Shown here: positions 39,357 through 49,497 of the stretch, one piece after another
Numbering within the stretch: position 1 is the first letter of the stretch
Layout: each line of letters opens with the position of its first letter
Assembly: GCF_003075375.1 (NCBI RefSeq)
Contig: NZ_QDFT01000007.1
Span: 47,907 to 111,906, forward strand
DNA: 64,000 nt
Reading direction: 5' to 3'
Origin: Microbacterium testaceum
GTDB taxonomy: Bacteria > Actinomycetota > Actinomycetes > Actinomycetales > Microbacteriaceae
The notes under the pieces: model-generated
What the model saw: only the letters and a program-made list of their open reading frames with translations
Told to the model about the DNA's origin: nothing
The model's database searches: none
Made by a program: the position numbers and the translations under genes

Positions 39357-39402
39357 GATGGCCGCCTGCCGCTCGTCGAAACGACGAGCTCAGGCGGCCA
39401 TC
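39357..39402. terminator. strong hairpin terminator
   Basis: GATGGCCGCCTG...CTCGTCG and CGACGAG...CAGGCGGCCATC give a stem of about 20 bp between the convergent eight-repeat gene and rdgB. Confidence 0.85.
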
Positions 39403-39448
39403 GTGCGCTCGTCCCGTCGAAAGCAGCCCCGCGACCCGGAAGCGACCG

Positions 39449-40045
39449 TCACAGGGTGACGAGAAGCGGCACCAGCTCCCGGAAGGCCCGCGAACGATGC
39501 GACTGCGCGTTCTTCTCGGCCGCCGTCCACTCGCCCACGGTGCGTTCGTCGCCCGCCGGCTGACCGTCGGGCACGAAGATCGGGTCGTACCCGAACCCGC
39601 CCGGCCCGGCCGGCGATGTCGCCAGACGACCGGGCCAGCGACCCTCGACCGTGTCCTCGGTGCCATCGGGTCGCACGAGCGCGATCACCGACACGAACTG
39701 GGCGGAGCGGTGCGGATCCGCGACATCGGACAACTGATCGAGCAGCAGCTCGAGGTTGGCGGTGGCATCCTTCTGGTGTCCGGCCCAGTAGGCCGAGAAC
39801 ACCCCGGGCGAGCCGCCCAGCACGTCCACCGCGACACCGGAATCGTCGGCCAACGCCGGCAGTCCGGTGTGCTGCGCCGCCGCGCGCGCCTTGATCAGCG
39901 CATTCGCGGCGAACGTCACCCCGTCCTCGACCGGCTCGGGGCCGTCGTAGCCGATGACCTCGAGGTCGGGGCGCACCTCGGCGACGATCGCCTGGAACTC
40001 CTCGACCTTGTGCGGGTTGTGGGTGGCGAGGACGACGCGAGCCAT
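39449..40045 (-). CDS. rdgB: XTP/dITP pyrophosphatase
   Basis: 198-residue Ham1/RdgB housecleaning enzyme that hydrolyses ITP, dITP and XTP. Substrate loop VLATHNPHKVEEF at the N-terminus, metal-site DDSGVAVDVLGGSPGVFSA, and GGFGYDPIFVPDG are all present. Starts one base after the rph stop; third gene of murI-rph-rdgB, a conserved actinobacterial order. Confidence 0.96.
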   Translation of the reverse strand: MARVVLATHNPHKVEEFQAIVAEVRPDLEVIGYDGPEPVEDGVTFAANALIKARAAAQHTGLPALADDSGVAVDVLGGSPGVFSAYWAGHQKDATANLELLLDQLSDVADPHRSAQFVSVIALVRPDGTEDTVEGRWPGRLATSPAGPGGFGYDPIFVPDGQPAGDERTVGEWTAAEKNAQSHRSRAFRELVPLLVTL

Positions 40046-40046
40046 C

Positions 40047-40772
40047 TCAGCCCTCGAGAGCCGTGGTCTGGATGCCGCGCAGCTCGGCGCAGCCGTTCAC
40101 ACCCAGCTCCAACAGCTGGTCGAGCTCGCGCTTGTCGAACGGGGCGCCCTCTGCGGTTCCCTGCACTTCGACGAACAGTCCGCGGCCGGTGACGACGACG
40201 TTCATGTCGGTCTCGGCGCGGACGTCCTCGACGTAAGCCAGGTCCAGCATCGGCTCGCCGTCGATGATGCCGACCGACACCGCCGCGACGGAGTCGCGCA
40301 GCACCTCGGAGCGCTGCGCGATGAACTTCTTCTCGCGGCCCCAGGCGATGGCATCCGCCAGGGCGACGTAGGCACCCGTGATGGCGGCGGTGCGCGTGCC
40401 GCCGTCGGCCTGCAGGACGTCGCAGTCGATGACGATCGTGTTCTCGCCCAGCGCCTTCGTGTCGACGACCGCGCGCAGCGCGCGGCCGATCAGGCGCGAG
40501 ATCTCGTGCGTGCGACCGCCGACCTTGCCCTTGATGCTCTCGCGGTCGTTGCGGCTGTTCGTCGCGCGCGGGAGCATCGCGTACTCGGCGGTGACCCAGC
40601 CCTTGCCCTTGCCGGTCAGCCAGCGCGGAACGCCGTTGGTGAACGACGCCGTGCACAGCACCTTAGTGCCGCCGAAGGTCACGAGCGCAGAGCCCTCGGC
40701 GTGCGCCGACCATCCGCGCTCGATGGTCACGGGGCGCAGCTGATCGTTCGTGCGGCCGTCTTTGCGGGTCAT
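40047..40772 (-). CDS. rph: ribonuclease PH
   Basis: 241-residue phosphorolytic 3'-5' exoribonuclease that trims tRNA 3' ends. Start [20 protein letters not shown] is preferred to an upstream in-frame ATG because GGAGG lies close before it. Core motifs [28 protein letters not shown] and [17 protein letters not shown] are typical. Between murI (36 bp gap) and rdgB (1 bp gap). Confidence 0.96.
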   Translation of the reverse strand: MTRKDGRTNDQLRPVTIERGWSAHAEGSALVTFGGTKVLCTASFTNGVPRWLTGKGKGWVTAEYAMLPRATNSRNDRESIKGKVGGRTHEISRLIGRALRAVVDTKALGENTIVIDCDVLQADGGTRTAAITGAYVALADAIAWGREKKFIAQRSEVLRDSVAAVSVGIIDGEPMLDLAYVEDVRAETDMNVVVTGRGLFVEVQGTAEGAPFDKRELDQLLELGVNGCAELRGIQTTALEG

Positions 40773-40808
40773 GGGGTCCTCCAGGGGAACGGGGATGGAT
40801 GCCACGCG

Positions 40809-41627
40809 TCAGCGCGGCAGGTCGATGGCGCCGGTCTGCACGAGTTGCACCTCGCGCACCTCCCGGCCCATGAGGCGGTGCGCGAGGCGCACGAAGTCGT
40901 CGGCCGACGACCCGGTGGCCTCGTACCGGTGGTGGGGGACGGCATCCGGGCTCGCGAGGAGGTCGCGCGAGACCAGCTGCCGGAAGACGTCCTTCGCCGT
41001 CTCGCTGTCGCTGGAGACGAGACTGACGTCGGGGCCCATGACGTAGCTGATGACGCCCTCGAGGAACGGATAGTGCGTGCAGCCGAGCACGAGCGTGTCG
41101 ACCCCCGCGTGGCGCAGCGGCGCGAGATACTGCTCGGCGGTGGCGAGGACCTCGGGCGAATCGGTGATGCCCGCTTCGACGAACTCGACGAAACGCGGCG
41201 CCGCCTCGGCGAACACCGTCAGGCGCTCGTTGACCTCGAGCATGTCCTGGTAGGCGCGGGAGCCGATCGTGCCCACCGTGCCGATCACGCCGATGCGGCC
41301 GTTGCGGGTGGTCGACATGGCCGTGCGGACCGCGGGCCCGATCACCTCGACGACGGGGACGTCGTACCGCTCCCGAGCGTCGCGCAGCATCGCGGCCGAC
41401 GCGGTGTTGCACGCGATGACGAGCATCTTCACGCCCTGGTCGACGAGCGTGTCGAGCACCTCGAGCGCGTACTTGCGGACGTCGGCGATCGGTTTGGGGC
41501 CGTAGGGCGAGCGTGCGGTGTCGCCGATGTAGAGCACCGACTCGCGCGGCAGCTGCTGCGACACGGCCCGGGCGACGGTGAGACCGCCGACCCCCGAGTC
41601 GAAGATCCCGATCGGCGCGTCGTTCAT
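40809..41627 (-). CDS. murI: glutamate racemase
   Basis: 272 residues. Makes D-glutamate for peptidoglycan. Both catalytic cysteines are visible: [10 protein letters not shown] and [12 protein letters not shown]-terminal [15 protein letters not shown] and [16 protein letters not shown] segments are canonical. First gene of murI-rph-rdgB. TAGGCT lies eight bases before the ATG on the minus strand, a near-leaderless promoter. Confidence 0.97.
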   Translation of the reverse strand: MNDAPIGIFDSGVGGLTVARAVSQQLPRESVLYIGDTARSPYGPKPIADVRKYALEVLDTLVDQGVKMLVIACNTASAAMLRDARERYDVPVVEVIGPAVRTAMSTTRNGRIGVIGTVGTIGSRAYQDMLEVNERLTVFAEAAPRFVEFVEAGITDSPEVLATAEQYLAPLRHAGVDTLVLGCTHYPFLEGVISYVMGPDVSLVSSDSETAKDVFRQLVSRDLLASPDAVPHHRYEATGSSADDFVRLAHRLMGREVREVQLVQTGAIDLPR

Positions 41628-41740
41628 AGGGGTCCAGCCTATCGGGCGGGCTCCGGCGGCGCGGGCGGGTGGGCGGGGCGACCTGTCAACCAGGTGCGGG
41701 GCAACCGGAGCGGGCGCGGGAGCCGCAATAGGCTGGCGCC

Positions 41741-43066
41741 ATGAGCCGCAGCACCGCCCTGCACACCGACCGCTACGAACTCACCATGCTCGACGCCGCT
41801 TTGCGCGACGGCACCGCCTCGCGCCGCTGCGTGTTCGAGGTGTTCGGACGCCGCCTGTCGGGCGGACGCCGCTTCGGCGTGGTCGCGGGCACGGGCCGGC
41901 TGCTCGAGGCGATCCGCGACTTCCGCTTCGGCGAGGACGAACTGCGGTTCCTGCGCGACGAGAGGATCGTGGATGCCACCACCGTCGACTTCCTCGCCGA
42001 TTACCGCTTCACGGGGTCGGTCACCGGGTACCGCGAGGGCGAGGTGTACTTTCCCGGGTCGCCGCTGCTGACCATCGAGGGCACCTTCGCCGAGGCCGTC
42101 CTTCTCGAGACGCTGGCCCTCAGCATCCTGAACTACGACTCCGCCGTCGCCACGGCGGCGGCCCGCATGAGCGTCGCCGCGGGCGACCGCCCGCTGGCCG
42201 AGATGGGCTCACGCCGTGCCAGCGAAGAAGCCGCCGTCGCAGCCGCTCGCGCCGCGTACATCGCCGGGTTCTCGGCCACCAGCAACCTCGAGGCCGGCCG
42301 CCGCTGGGGCGTGCCGACCATGGGCACCGCCGCGCACGCGTGGACGCTGCTTCACGACACCGAAGAGGACGCGTTCCGCTCGCAGATCGATGCCCTGGGA
42401 ACCGGGACCACCCTGCTCATCGACACGTACGACATCACCGAGGGCGTCCGCACCGCGGTCCGGGTGGCCGGCACCGAGCTCGGCGGGGTGCGTATCGACT
42501 CCGGCGACCTGCCGATCGTCGCGGGTGACGTCCGCGCCCTGCTCGACGAACTCGGAGCGACCGGCACGCGGATCACCGTGACCAGCGACCTCGACGAGTA
42601 CGCGTTGGCGGCGCTGGCGGCATCCCCCGTCGATTCCTACGGGGTGGGCACCTCGGTGGCGACCGGTTCGGGCGTTCCCACCGCGGGGCTGGTGTTCAAG
42701 CTCGTCGCCCGCGAAGCCGCCGACGGATCCTGGGTGGGCGTGGCCAAGGCCTCGGCCGAGAAAGCGTCGCACGGGGGTCGCAAGGCCGCTTTCCGCACGC
42801 TCGACGCGGGCACGGCCACGTCGGAGCTCGTGGTCGTCAGCGACGGGTTCGAAGAGCTGTCGACGGCCGCCGAGCACCCCGACGCCCGCGCTCTGCAGAC
42901 CACGCTGATGGTGCGAGGAGAAGCAGATGCCGCGGCCCTCGGACACGAGGGGGTGGCGGCGGCCCGCGCTCACCACGCACGGGTGCGCGAGGAGCTGCCC
43001 GTTCGCGCGCTGGCGCTCAGCAAGTCCAACCCGGCGCTGCCGACGGAGTACCGCGACGCCGAGTGA
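41741..43066 (+). CDS. pncB: nicotinate phosphoribosyltransferase
   Basis: 441 residues; converts nicotinate and PRPP to nicotinate mononucleotide for NAD salvage. [51 protein letters not shown] and [10 protein letters not shown] and the GVRIDSGDL phosphoribosyl site match the family. TAGGCT (41729-41734) ends exactly six bases before the ATG, so the transcript is probably leaderless. Divergent from murI. Confidence 0.95.
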   Translation: MSRSTALHTDRYELTMLDAALRDGTASRRCVFEVFGRRLSGGRRFGVVAGTGRLLEAIRDFRFGEDELRFLRDERIVDATTVDFLADYRFTGSVTGYREGEVYFPGSPLLTIEGTFAEAVLLETLALSILNYDSAVATAAARMSVAAGDRPLAEMGSRRASEEAAVAAARAAYIAGFSATSNLEAGRRWGVPTMGTAAHAWTLLHDTEEDAFRSQIDALGTGTTLLIDTYDITEGVRTAVRVAGTELGGVRIDSGDLPIVAGDVRALLDELGATGTRITVTSDLDEYALAALAASPVDSYGVGTSVATGSGVPTAGLVFKLVAREAADGSWVGVAKASAEKASHGGRKAAFRTLDAGTATSELVVVSDGFEELSTAAEHPDARALQTTLMVRGEADAAALGHEGVAAARAHHARVREELPVRALALSKSNPALPTEYRDAE

Positions 43067-43089
43067 CGCCCGGGCCTACCCGGAGGGCG

Positions 43090-43356
43090 TCAATTGACGA
43101 GGGACTCGTAGATCTCTTTGCACTGCGGGCAGACGGGGAACTTCTCGGGGTCGCGCCCCGGCGTCCACTTCTTGCCGCAGAGCGCGCGGACGGGCTTTCC
43201 CGTGATCGCGGACTCGAGGATCTTGTCCTTCTTCACGTAGTGCGAGAAGCGCTCATGGTCGCCGGGCTCGATGTTCTCTTCGCGGATGAGCTCTTCGAGC
43301 TCGCGGTCGAGGGTTGCGAGGCCCCCGCTGTCCGGTCTGTCGAGAGGCGTGCTCAT
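43090..43356 (-). CDS. DUF3039 family protein
   Basis: 88-residue actinobacterial DUF3039 protein. The core RFSHYVKKDKILESAITGKPVRALCGKKW and the closing CPQCKEIYESL contain three cysteines that could bind zinc. An upstream in-frame extension lacks similarity, and TACACT lies eight bases before this ATG. Convergent to pncB. Function unknown. Confidence 0.88.
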   Translation of the reverse strand: MSTPLDRPDSGGLATLDRELEELIREENIEPGDHERFSHYVKKDKILESAITGKPVRALCGKKWTPGRDPEKFPVCPQCKEIYESLVN

Positions 43357-43405
43357 GGAGAGCCAGTGTAGTCGCGGACGCGGGGATCGGGTCGGCGGGG
43401 CCGGG

Positions 43406-44968
43406 TCAGGTGGCTTCGGCGAACTCCATGAGCCGGGTTCCGCGACGCTCGAACAGCACCGCACCGATGGCGACTCCGACGACCAGGACGCCCGCGCCGA
43501 TGCCGACGCCGACCCAGAGGGCGAACAGGGAATCGACGGTGTCGCCGTTGATCGCCTGCCAGGTCAGCACCGCCGACGGCAGGGAGGCGAGGACGGCGCC
43601 GGCCATGACGAGCCCCTGAGCCACCACACCCCCGGAACCGGTGCGCTGCGGCTGCTGGAAGGGACTGTCTCCCGGCCGCGACACGGCGTAGGGCGCGAGG
43701 ACCGACGAGATGCTCGACAGTCCGAGACCGGCCAGGAACAGTGCTGCGCACACGCCGACCATCGCGGGGAAGACGGCCCAGCGGCCGTGCACGACGATCG
43801 CGAGCGGCAGGCTCACCGCAAGGATCGGGATGCCGATGAGCAGCACCGGGATGAGGCGGCCGATGCGGTCGGGCGCTCCGCGCATTCCGCTCGCGATGTG
43901 CATCCACAGGGCGGTCGAGTCGTACGCGAGGTCGTTGTGCGGGAGCCAGCCGAAGAACAGCGCCATGATCGGCACGGGCAGGAGCACCGCGAGTTCGAGA
44001 GGGACACCGGCGACGAGCAGCGGAACGGTCGACACGACGGCGGCGATCGGCACGATGACGACGTTGACGAGGTAGCGGCGATCGCGGAGCCAGTACGACA
44101 GGCTGCGCGCGGCGACCGCTCCCCCGGGCGTGCCGGGCAGCAGCGCGAACCACCCGAGCCCGCCGCGCTCGCGCACCGGGACCGGGCGGGGCGTCGAGGT
44201 GAGCAGCACGGTGACGAGCGCGAACCACGCCACGGCGAGCACGGCCACCGTGGCGAGCGCGACGACGACGCTGCCGACAGCCGCTCCCGCCGAGGGCGCC
44301 AGGGCGATCCCCCACGCCGCGCCGATCGGCGTCCAGGCCAGGATCTCGGCGGCCGAGGCGAGCTGCGAGGGCACGACCCCCCGCCACTCGAGCGAGCCGA
44401 GGAACACCCCGACCGGGACGACGACGACAAGCACCGCCACGAGGTACACGCTCATCAGCTCGCGCGACTGTCGCGGTCGGCGCACCAGGGCGCCGAGGGC
44501 CATGCTGACGCGTGCGAACAGCACGCACGTGGTCACCCCCAGGACGACGGATGCCACGCTCGCGACGGCGTTGGCGCCGTGTGCGCCCCACGCGATGGCG
44601 AGCGCCACCCCCAGAACCAGCACGACCACGACGGGGACGCTGAGGAATCCGGCGAGCAGCAGTGCCCCGGCGAGGGGCCGCGGCTCGGGGCCGACGACCG
44701 CGAAGCGTCGGGGATCGAGCGGGTCCACGGAGGCGGTGACGGGCGGCCCGACGGCGAAGCCGAGGGTGACCGCCGACCCGGCGAGCACGGTGACGACCGC
44801 GGTCGTCAGGCGCCCGGCATCCGCGAGTCCGGCGGCGCTCATGGCGGCGACGACGGTCGCGGCGATGAGGACGATCACGCCGAGCGACCGGCGGATGACG
44901 TCGCGACGGTCGCCCCGGAGGGCGCCCAGCATCATGGCCAGCCTCAGGCGGAGAACGTGTGCAACCAT
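43406..44968 (-). CDS. multi-span ABC exporter permease
   Basis: 520-residue membrane protein with about 12 predicted spans, including VIRRSLGVIVLIAATVVAAM and AGALLLAGFLSVPVVVVLVL. It partners the ABC ATPase upstream, whose stop it overlaps by 25 bases if ATG 44968 is used; internal ATG codons at 44932-44935 are possible starts without overlap. It has no solute-binding partner, consistent with an exporter. Substrate unknown. Confidence 0.82.
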   Translation of the reverse strand: MVAHVLRLRLAMMLGALRGDRRDVIRRSLGVIVLIAATVVAAMSAAGLADAGRLTTAVVTVLAGSAVTLGFAVGPPVTASVDPLDPRRFAVVGPEPRPLAGALLLAGFLSVPVVVVLVLGVALAIAWGAHGANAVASVASVVLGVTTCVLFARVSMALGALVRRPRQSRELMSVYLVAVLVVVVPVGVFLGSLEWRGVVPSQLASAAEILAWTPIGAAWGIALAPSAGAAVGSVVVALATVAVLAVAWFALVTVLLTSTPRPVPVRERGGLGWFALLPGTPGGAVAARSLSYWLRDRRYLVNVVIVPIAAVVSTVPLLVAGVPLELAVLLPVPIMALFFGWLPHNDLAYDSTALWMHIASGMRGAPDRIGRLIPVLLIGIPILAVSLPLAIVVHGRWAVFPAMVGVCAALFLAGLGLSSISSVLAPYAVSRPGDSPFQQPQRTGSGGVVAQGLVMAGAVLASLPSAVLTWQAINGDTVDSLFALWVGVGIGAGVLVVGVAIGAVLFERRGTRLMEFAEAT

Positions 44969-47001
44969 TCGAGGCCCTCCACGTCGCCGAGTCCGCCGGA
45001 CAGCTCGCGGAACCGTTGCTCGAGCGTTCCCTCGCCGCGCACCTCGTCGACGGTGCCTTCGGCCAGCACCTGGCCCGACACGATGACGGCCACGCGCGAG
45101 CAGACGCGCTCGACGAGCTCCATGCCGTGACTGGACAGGATGACCGTCCCGCCGTGATCGACGTAGGCGCCGAGGATGTCGAGGATCACGCCGCTCGAGA
45201 CGGGGTCGACCGCCTCGAAGGGTTCGTCGAGCACCAGCAGCCGCGGGGAGTGGATCATCGCGCCGGCGAGCATGACCTTCTTGGTCATACCGGCGGAGTA
45301 GTCCGAGACGGGGCGGGCGAGCGCGTCGACCAGGTCGAAAGCGCGGGCGAGGTCGGCCATGCGGCTCTCGACCAGACCGCTGGGCAGCCCCCGCAGCGCC
45401 CCGTAGTACGACAGCAGCTGACGACCGGTGAGGCGGTCGAACGTGCGCAGGCGGTCCGGCAGCACACCGATGAGCTTCTTCGCCTCGCGGGCCCGCTTCT
45501 TGGCGTCGACGCCGTTGATCGTGACCGTCCCCGTGTCGGCGCGCAGCAGACCGGCGATGATCGACAGGGTGGTCGTCTTGCCGGCGCCGTTGGGGCCGAC
45601 CAGTCCGTAGAAAGAGCCCGCCGGCACGGTCAGATCGATCGCGTCGACGGCGCGCAACTCGCCGAAGTTCTTCGTCACGTGCCGCAACGCGAGGGCGGGG
45701 ACAGCGGTCTCGTCGTCGGTGTCGGGGGAAACGAATGCCACGGCCTCGACCTCGAGGGCAGGCTGGGCGATAACGGCGGTCGCGGTTGCCGACGGGGGTT
45801 CGGCGTCGGGGGCCTCGGCGTCGGTGTCGACCGCAGGCTCGATGGTCCGCTCATCGGGCGTGACGTCGGAATCGAGCTCGTCGACGCGCACGTCGGGCGG
45901 CGTGGGATCGACCGGCGTCGTCCCTGCGGCTTCGACGTCGGTCGACGGCTCCTCGGGATCGGTAGCCTGGACCGGCTCCGGGTTCTCGTCGACGTCGATC
46001 GACTCAACGACAGGCTCCTCGACCGCGGCATCTGCCGGCGTCGGATCCGCCGCAACGGGCGCATCTTCGACCACAGGCTCCTCGACCGCGACGTCCGCCG
46101 GCGTCGGATCCGCCGCAACCGACGCACCCTCGACCACAGGCTCCTCCACCGCGGCATCCGCCGGCGTCGGATCCGCCGCGGGCGTCGAATCGATCGCGGC
46201 GGGTGCGTCCTCGACGATGTCGTCCGTCGACGACGACTCGACCGGTGCGGCCGAGGGCGCAGGCGCCACGGAAGCAGTCGCGGGCAGCGGCGGGCGCGGC
46301 GGAACGACGATGTCGTCGAGCTCGAGGACGGGAGAGACCGGCGGAGCGGTGGGACCCGGCTGGGACACCACATCATTCGGGGTGGCGACCTTCTGCGCCG
46401 CGGTCTTCGTCTCGAGCGTGCTCTCATCGGCCGCTGTCGGCGCCTGCGATGCGTCAGCCTCGGGCGCCGGGGACGCAGCCGCGGCGCGCGGGGCAGCCGG
46501 CTTCTTGGCCGTCGTGCGGGGGGTCGCGGGCTTCTTCGCGGCGCCGGTCGCGCTCGCGGTGCGCGGCTTGGCCGTGCCGGCCGCGGCGCGCGGCGTCGCA
46601 GGCTTCTTCGCCGCGCCGGCGGCGCGCGGGGTCGCGGGCTTTTTCGCGGAGCTCGCCGTGCCTGCGGCCCCCGCCGCACGCGGCGTGGCGGTGCGCGGAG
46701 CGCGGGGCTTCGCGGCGGCCTTGGGCTTCGCGGCGTCGGTCGGTGCGGACGCGTCCGGGGTCGCGGCATCCGTCGACGAAGAAGAGGCGGGCGCCGAGTC
46801 GGAGTCCGCCGACGGAGCCGGTTTCGCCGCCGTCTTTCGCGGCGCCGGGCGTTTCGCGGTCGTCGCCCGGGGAGCGCGAGGCGCCCGCGGTTCGGACGGT
46901 TCGGCCGTCGACGCGGCGGCCGCGTCGGGTTCGACGCTCGCCGCGGCGCCCTCGGTCTCGGAAGAGGACGTGTCTGGGAGCTCCGGCAGCGACGCTGTCA
47001 T
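44944..47001 (-). CDS. ABC ATPase with 430-residue H1-like/acidic N-terminal extension
   Basis: 685 residues. The ATPase proper is only about 430-685: Walker A VGPNGAGKTTTLS near 460, an unusual signature YSAGMTKK in place of LSGGQ, Walker B LLVLDEPFEAVD and the H-loop SSHGME, as in ABC-2-type exporters. Before it come a basic region (about 40-185) of Lys/Ala/Pro repeats such as AAKKPATPRAAAG, resembling histone H1 tails, and an acidic region (about 200-425) with 21-residue repeats of the type PTPADAAVEEPVVE. The frame and GC pattern are unbroken across all three. Its permease follows. The tail's role is unknown. Confidence 0.85.
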   Translation of the reverse strand: MTASLPELPDTSSSETEGAAASVEPDAAAASTAEPSEPRAPRAPRATTAKRPAPRKTAAKPAPSADSDSAPASSSSTDAATPDASAPTDAAKPKAAAKPRAPRTATPRAAGAAGTASSAKKPATPRAAGAAKKPATPRAAAGTAKPRTASATGAAKKPATPRTTAKKPAAPRAAAASPAPEADASQAPTAADESTLETKTAAQKVATPNDVVSQPGPTAPPVSPVLELDDIVVPPRPPLPATASVAPAPSAAPVESSSTDDIVEDAPAAIDSTPAADPTPADAAVEEPVVEGASVAADPTPADVAVEEPVVEDAPVAADPTPADAAVEEPVVESIDVDENPEPVQATDPEEPSTDVEAAGTTPVDPTPPDVRVDELDSDVTPDERTIEPAVDTDAEAPDAEPPSATATAVIAQPALEVEAVAFVSPDTDDETAVPALALRHVTKNFGELRAVDAIDLTVPAGSFYGLVGPNGAGKTTTLSIIAGLLRADTGTVTINGVDAKKRAREAKKLIGVLPDRLRTFDRLTGRQLLSYYGALRGLPSGLVESRMADLARAFDLVDALARPVSDYSAGMTKKVMLAGAMIHSPRLLVLDEPFEAVDPVSSGVILDILGAYVDHGGTVILSSHGMELVERVCSRVAVIVSGQVLAEGTVDEVRGEGTLEQRFRELSGGLGDVEGLEWLHTFSA
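46011..46190 (-). repeat. 63-bp tandem repeat (nearly three copies) inside the ABC ATPase gene
   Basis: Copies begin at 46011, 46074 and 46137, each starting CAGGCTCCTC and sharing GCCGGCGTCGGATCCGCCGC. The period of 63 keeps frame and encodes the 21-residue acidic repeat. Confidence 0.85.
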
Positions 47002-47135
47002 CGCACCAAACTATCAACCCCCTCCGACAGCCCCCGACCCTTGTGGGAACGGCCCGGGCGTGCCGCGAACGGTCGGGATGCCGGTGAGCGTCCCGGCACC
47101 GGCGGGCACTCAGGCTGGGCGTGGAGGATGAGGGC

Positions 47136-48050
47136 ATGTCCGAGAAGGTGCACCGCATCCACTCCCTGCCGAACGACGCGCCCTGGAAGGGCGGATTGCC
47201 ACCGGTCGGGTCGGAGGAGCACCCCCGGACGATCCGCATGCTGGACCGCGTGCTGTCGGTTCAGCGGCCCGTCGTCCTCGCGCACCTGCGCAGCATCCGG
47301 CTGCGTCACCCCGACGCCTCGGTCGCCGAGATCCTGAAGATCCTGGAGCGCCGTTACCTCGCGGCGGTGACCACCGGCGGCGCGGCCGTCGGAGCCACCG
47401 CCGTCGTGCCCGGGATCGGCACGGGTGTCACCCTGGCCCTGAGCGGGGTCGAAACCCTCGGCTTCCTCGAGGCGACCGCGCTGTACGCGCAGTCGGTCGC
47501 CGAGGTGCACGGCGTCGCCGTCGACGACCCCGACCGCGCTCGCGCGCTCGTCCTGGCGCTCATGCTCGGCAAAGAGGGCGTCGACCTCGTCTCGCAACTC
47601 GCCGCACAGGCCTCGGGGCGAGGAACCAGCCGCTCGGGCTACTGGGGCGAGATGATCACGAAGACCCTTCCGCGCGCCGCCGTCGGCCCGCTGGTCGACC
47701 GACTCAAGACGACGTTCGTCCGTCAGTTCGCCACCCGCGGCGGGGCCTCGTGGGTCGGCAAGGCGCTGCCCTTCGGCGTCGGTGCGGTGGTCGGCGGCAC
47801 GGGCAACCACATCCTCGGGCGTCGCGTGCTGGTCAACGCCCGCCGGGCCTTCGGCGCCGCTCCCGCGCAGCTCCCCGCCGATCTCGAGCCGCGTCCGGGC
47901 AGTGCGCCCCTCGAGCGCGCGGCCGCCGGGGGTGTCCGCCGCGTCGGCAGCGCCCTCGGTTCGGCGGCGAAGAACGCCCTCCCGCGGCGCCGCACGCGGG
48001 ACTCCTCCGGGGCCGATGCGACCGCGTCGCCCGAGGGCCCGGCATCCTGA
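47136..48050 (+). CDS. EcsC-like hypothetical protein
   Basis: 304 residues from ATG 47136, chosen over GTG 47121 because GGAGGA sits eight bases upstream. A hydrophobic glycine-rich core at about 85-125 (TTGGAAVGATAVVPGIGTG, FLEATALYAQSVAEVHG) resembles EcsC-family proteins; a second one lies near 210-235. The last 50 residues are basic and low complexity. It may associate with membranes. Function unknown; it is divergent from the ABC ATPase and 71 bp ahead of maltokinase. Confidence 0.75.
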   Translation: MSEKVHRIHSLPNDAPWKGGLPPVGSEEHPRTIRMLDRVLSVQRPVVLAHLRSIRLRHPDASVAEILKILERRYLAAVTTGGAAVGATAVVPGIGTGVTLALSGVETLGFLEATALYAQSVAEVHGVAVDDPDRARALVLALMLGKEGVDLVSQLAAQASGRGTSRSGYWGEMITKTLPRAAVGPLVDRLKTTFVRQFATRGGASWVGKALPFGVGAVVGGTGNHILGRRVLVNARRAFGAAPAQLPADLEPRPGSAPLERAAAGGVRRVGSALGSAAKNALPRRRTRDSSGADATASPEGPAS

Positions 48051-48121
48051 TCTCTTCTCATCGACGACACCCCGGGCGCAAGTCCCGCGCGCACCCGGGG
48101 TTCGCGCGTTAGCCTCGCCGC

Positions 48122-49456
48122 ATGGGCGACCTCCTCGAATCCCTTGCCTTCTGGATGCCGCGTCAGCGCTGGTACGGCACGAAGGGCCGTGACCCGCGCC
48201 TCACGGTCGTCGCCGACTGGCCACTCGATGCCGGGGGCCACCTCCTGCTCGTGCGCGACGAAGCCGTGCAACCGGCGATCGTGTACCAGGTGCCGGTGGT
48301 CCGTCGCACCGAGGGGTCCGTTCCCCCGGGCAGTCTGATCGGTCCCGCCGGCGAGGGGCAGGTGTGGGCGGATGCCACGACCGACCCCGCCTTCACCGAC
48401 CTGCTCTACACGTGGGTCACGGTCGGCGGCGAAGTGGGCACCGCTCAGGACGGCTTCATCGGCATCGCCCTGGTGACCGACCCCGCGGACGCGCCCGCGC
48501 CGCGTGCGACCGCGCGGGTGCTGAGCGGCGAGCAGTCCAACACCTCGCTGATCTTCCGCCCCGAGGGCGAGGGTCGGCCCGTGATCTGCAAGCTGTTCCG
48601 ACAGGTCAACCCGGGCGTCAACCCCGATGTCGAGCTGCAATCCGCCCTCGCGGCCGGCGGTGCCGCGTTCGTGCCCGCCGCGATCGGCGAGGTGCGCGGA
48701 TCGTGGGTGACGCCCGAGGGCGTGCCGGTGAGCGGCTCGCTCGCCTTCGCCCAGGAGTTTTTCGAGGGCGTCGAGGACGCCTGGCGGGTGGCCCTCGATG
48801 CGGCCGCCGCCGGAGAGGACTTCGCCGCCCGCGCCCACGCGCTCGGCGCGAGCGTCGCCGGCATGCACGTCGCCCTCGCCCAGCAGTTCCCCACGGTCGA
48901 GCCCGACCAGGCCGACCGCGCGGCGGTCGTCGGCGCCTGGGAGCGGCGGCTCGCGATCGCCCTCGCCGAGGTCCCCGCGCTCGCGCCGTACGCCGAGCGG
49001 ATCCGCGCGGTGTACGCCGCCGCGGCGACCGCTCCGTGGCCCGCGTTGCAGCGCGTCCACGGTGACCTGCACCTCGGCCAGGTGCTGGACACGGCATCCA
49101 ATGGGTGGGTGCTGCTGGACTTCGAAGGCGAGCCCCTGCGTCCGATCTCGGAGCGGCTGCGCCCCGACGTGGCGGTTCGCGACGTCGCCGGCATGCTGCG
49201 CTCCTTCGATTACGTCTCGGGAGCGGTCGCCGATGACGACGGCGCGTCCGTGCGGGCGTGGGTCATCGCGGCGCAGCAGGCGTTCTTGAGCGGCTACCGC
49301 GAGACCGCGGGGGTCGCCGGCGCGGGCGACGACGCGCTGCTCGCGGCCTTCGAGCTCGACAAGGCCGTGTACGAGGCGATCTACGAGACGCGCAACCGCC
49401 CCAATTGGGTGGGGATCCCGCTCGCGGCGATCGGACGGCTCGCGCCGCTCGACTGA
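48122..49456 (+). CDS. mak: maltokinase
   Basis: 444 residues, the normal length of actinobacterial maltokinase, which phosphorylates maltose to maltose 1-phosphate for GlgE-type alpha-glucan synthesis. N-terminal FWMPRQRWYGTKGRDPRL, catalytic loop VHGDLHLGQVLDT near 313, metal-binding LLDFEGEPLRPI, and RDVAGMLRSFDYV are diagnostic. TAGCCT (48110-48115) ends exactly six bases before the ATG, a leaderless arrangement. TreS and GlgE are not in the window. Confidence 0.9.
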   Translation: MGDLLESLAFWMPRQRWYGTKGRDPRLTVVADWPLDAGGHLLLVRDEAVQPAIVYQVPVVRRTEGSVPPGSLIGPAGEGQVWADATTDPAFTDLLYTWVTVGGEVGTAQDGFIGIALVTDPADAPAPRATARVLSGEQSNTSLIFRPEGEGRPVICKLFRQVNPGVNPDVELQSALAAGGAAFVPAAIGEVRGSWVTPEGVPVSGSLAFAQEFFEGVEDAWRVALDAAAAGEDFAARAHALGASVAGMHVALAQQFPTVEPDQADRAAVVGAWERRLAIALAEVPALAPYAERIRAVYAAAATAPWPALQRVHGDLHLGQVLDTASNGWVLLDFEGEPLRPISERLRPDVAVRDVAGMLRSFDYVSGAVADDDGASVRAWVIAAQQAFLSGYRETAGVAGAGDDALLAAFELDKAVYEAIYETRNRPNWVGIPLAAIGRLAPLD

Positions 49457-49497
49457 GCGGCGTGCGCCGGGCCCGGCCCGGCGGCGGGGGCGCGTGC

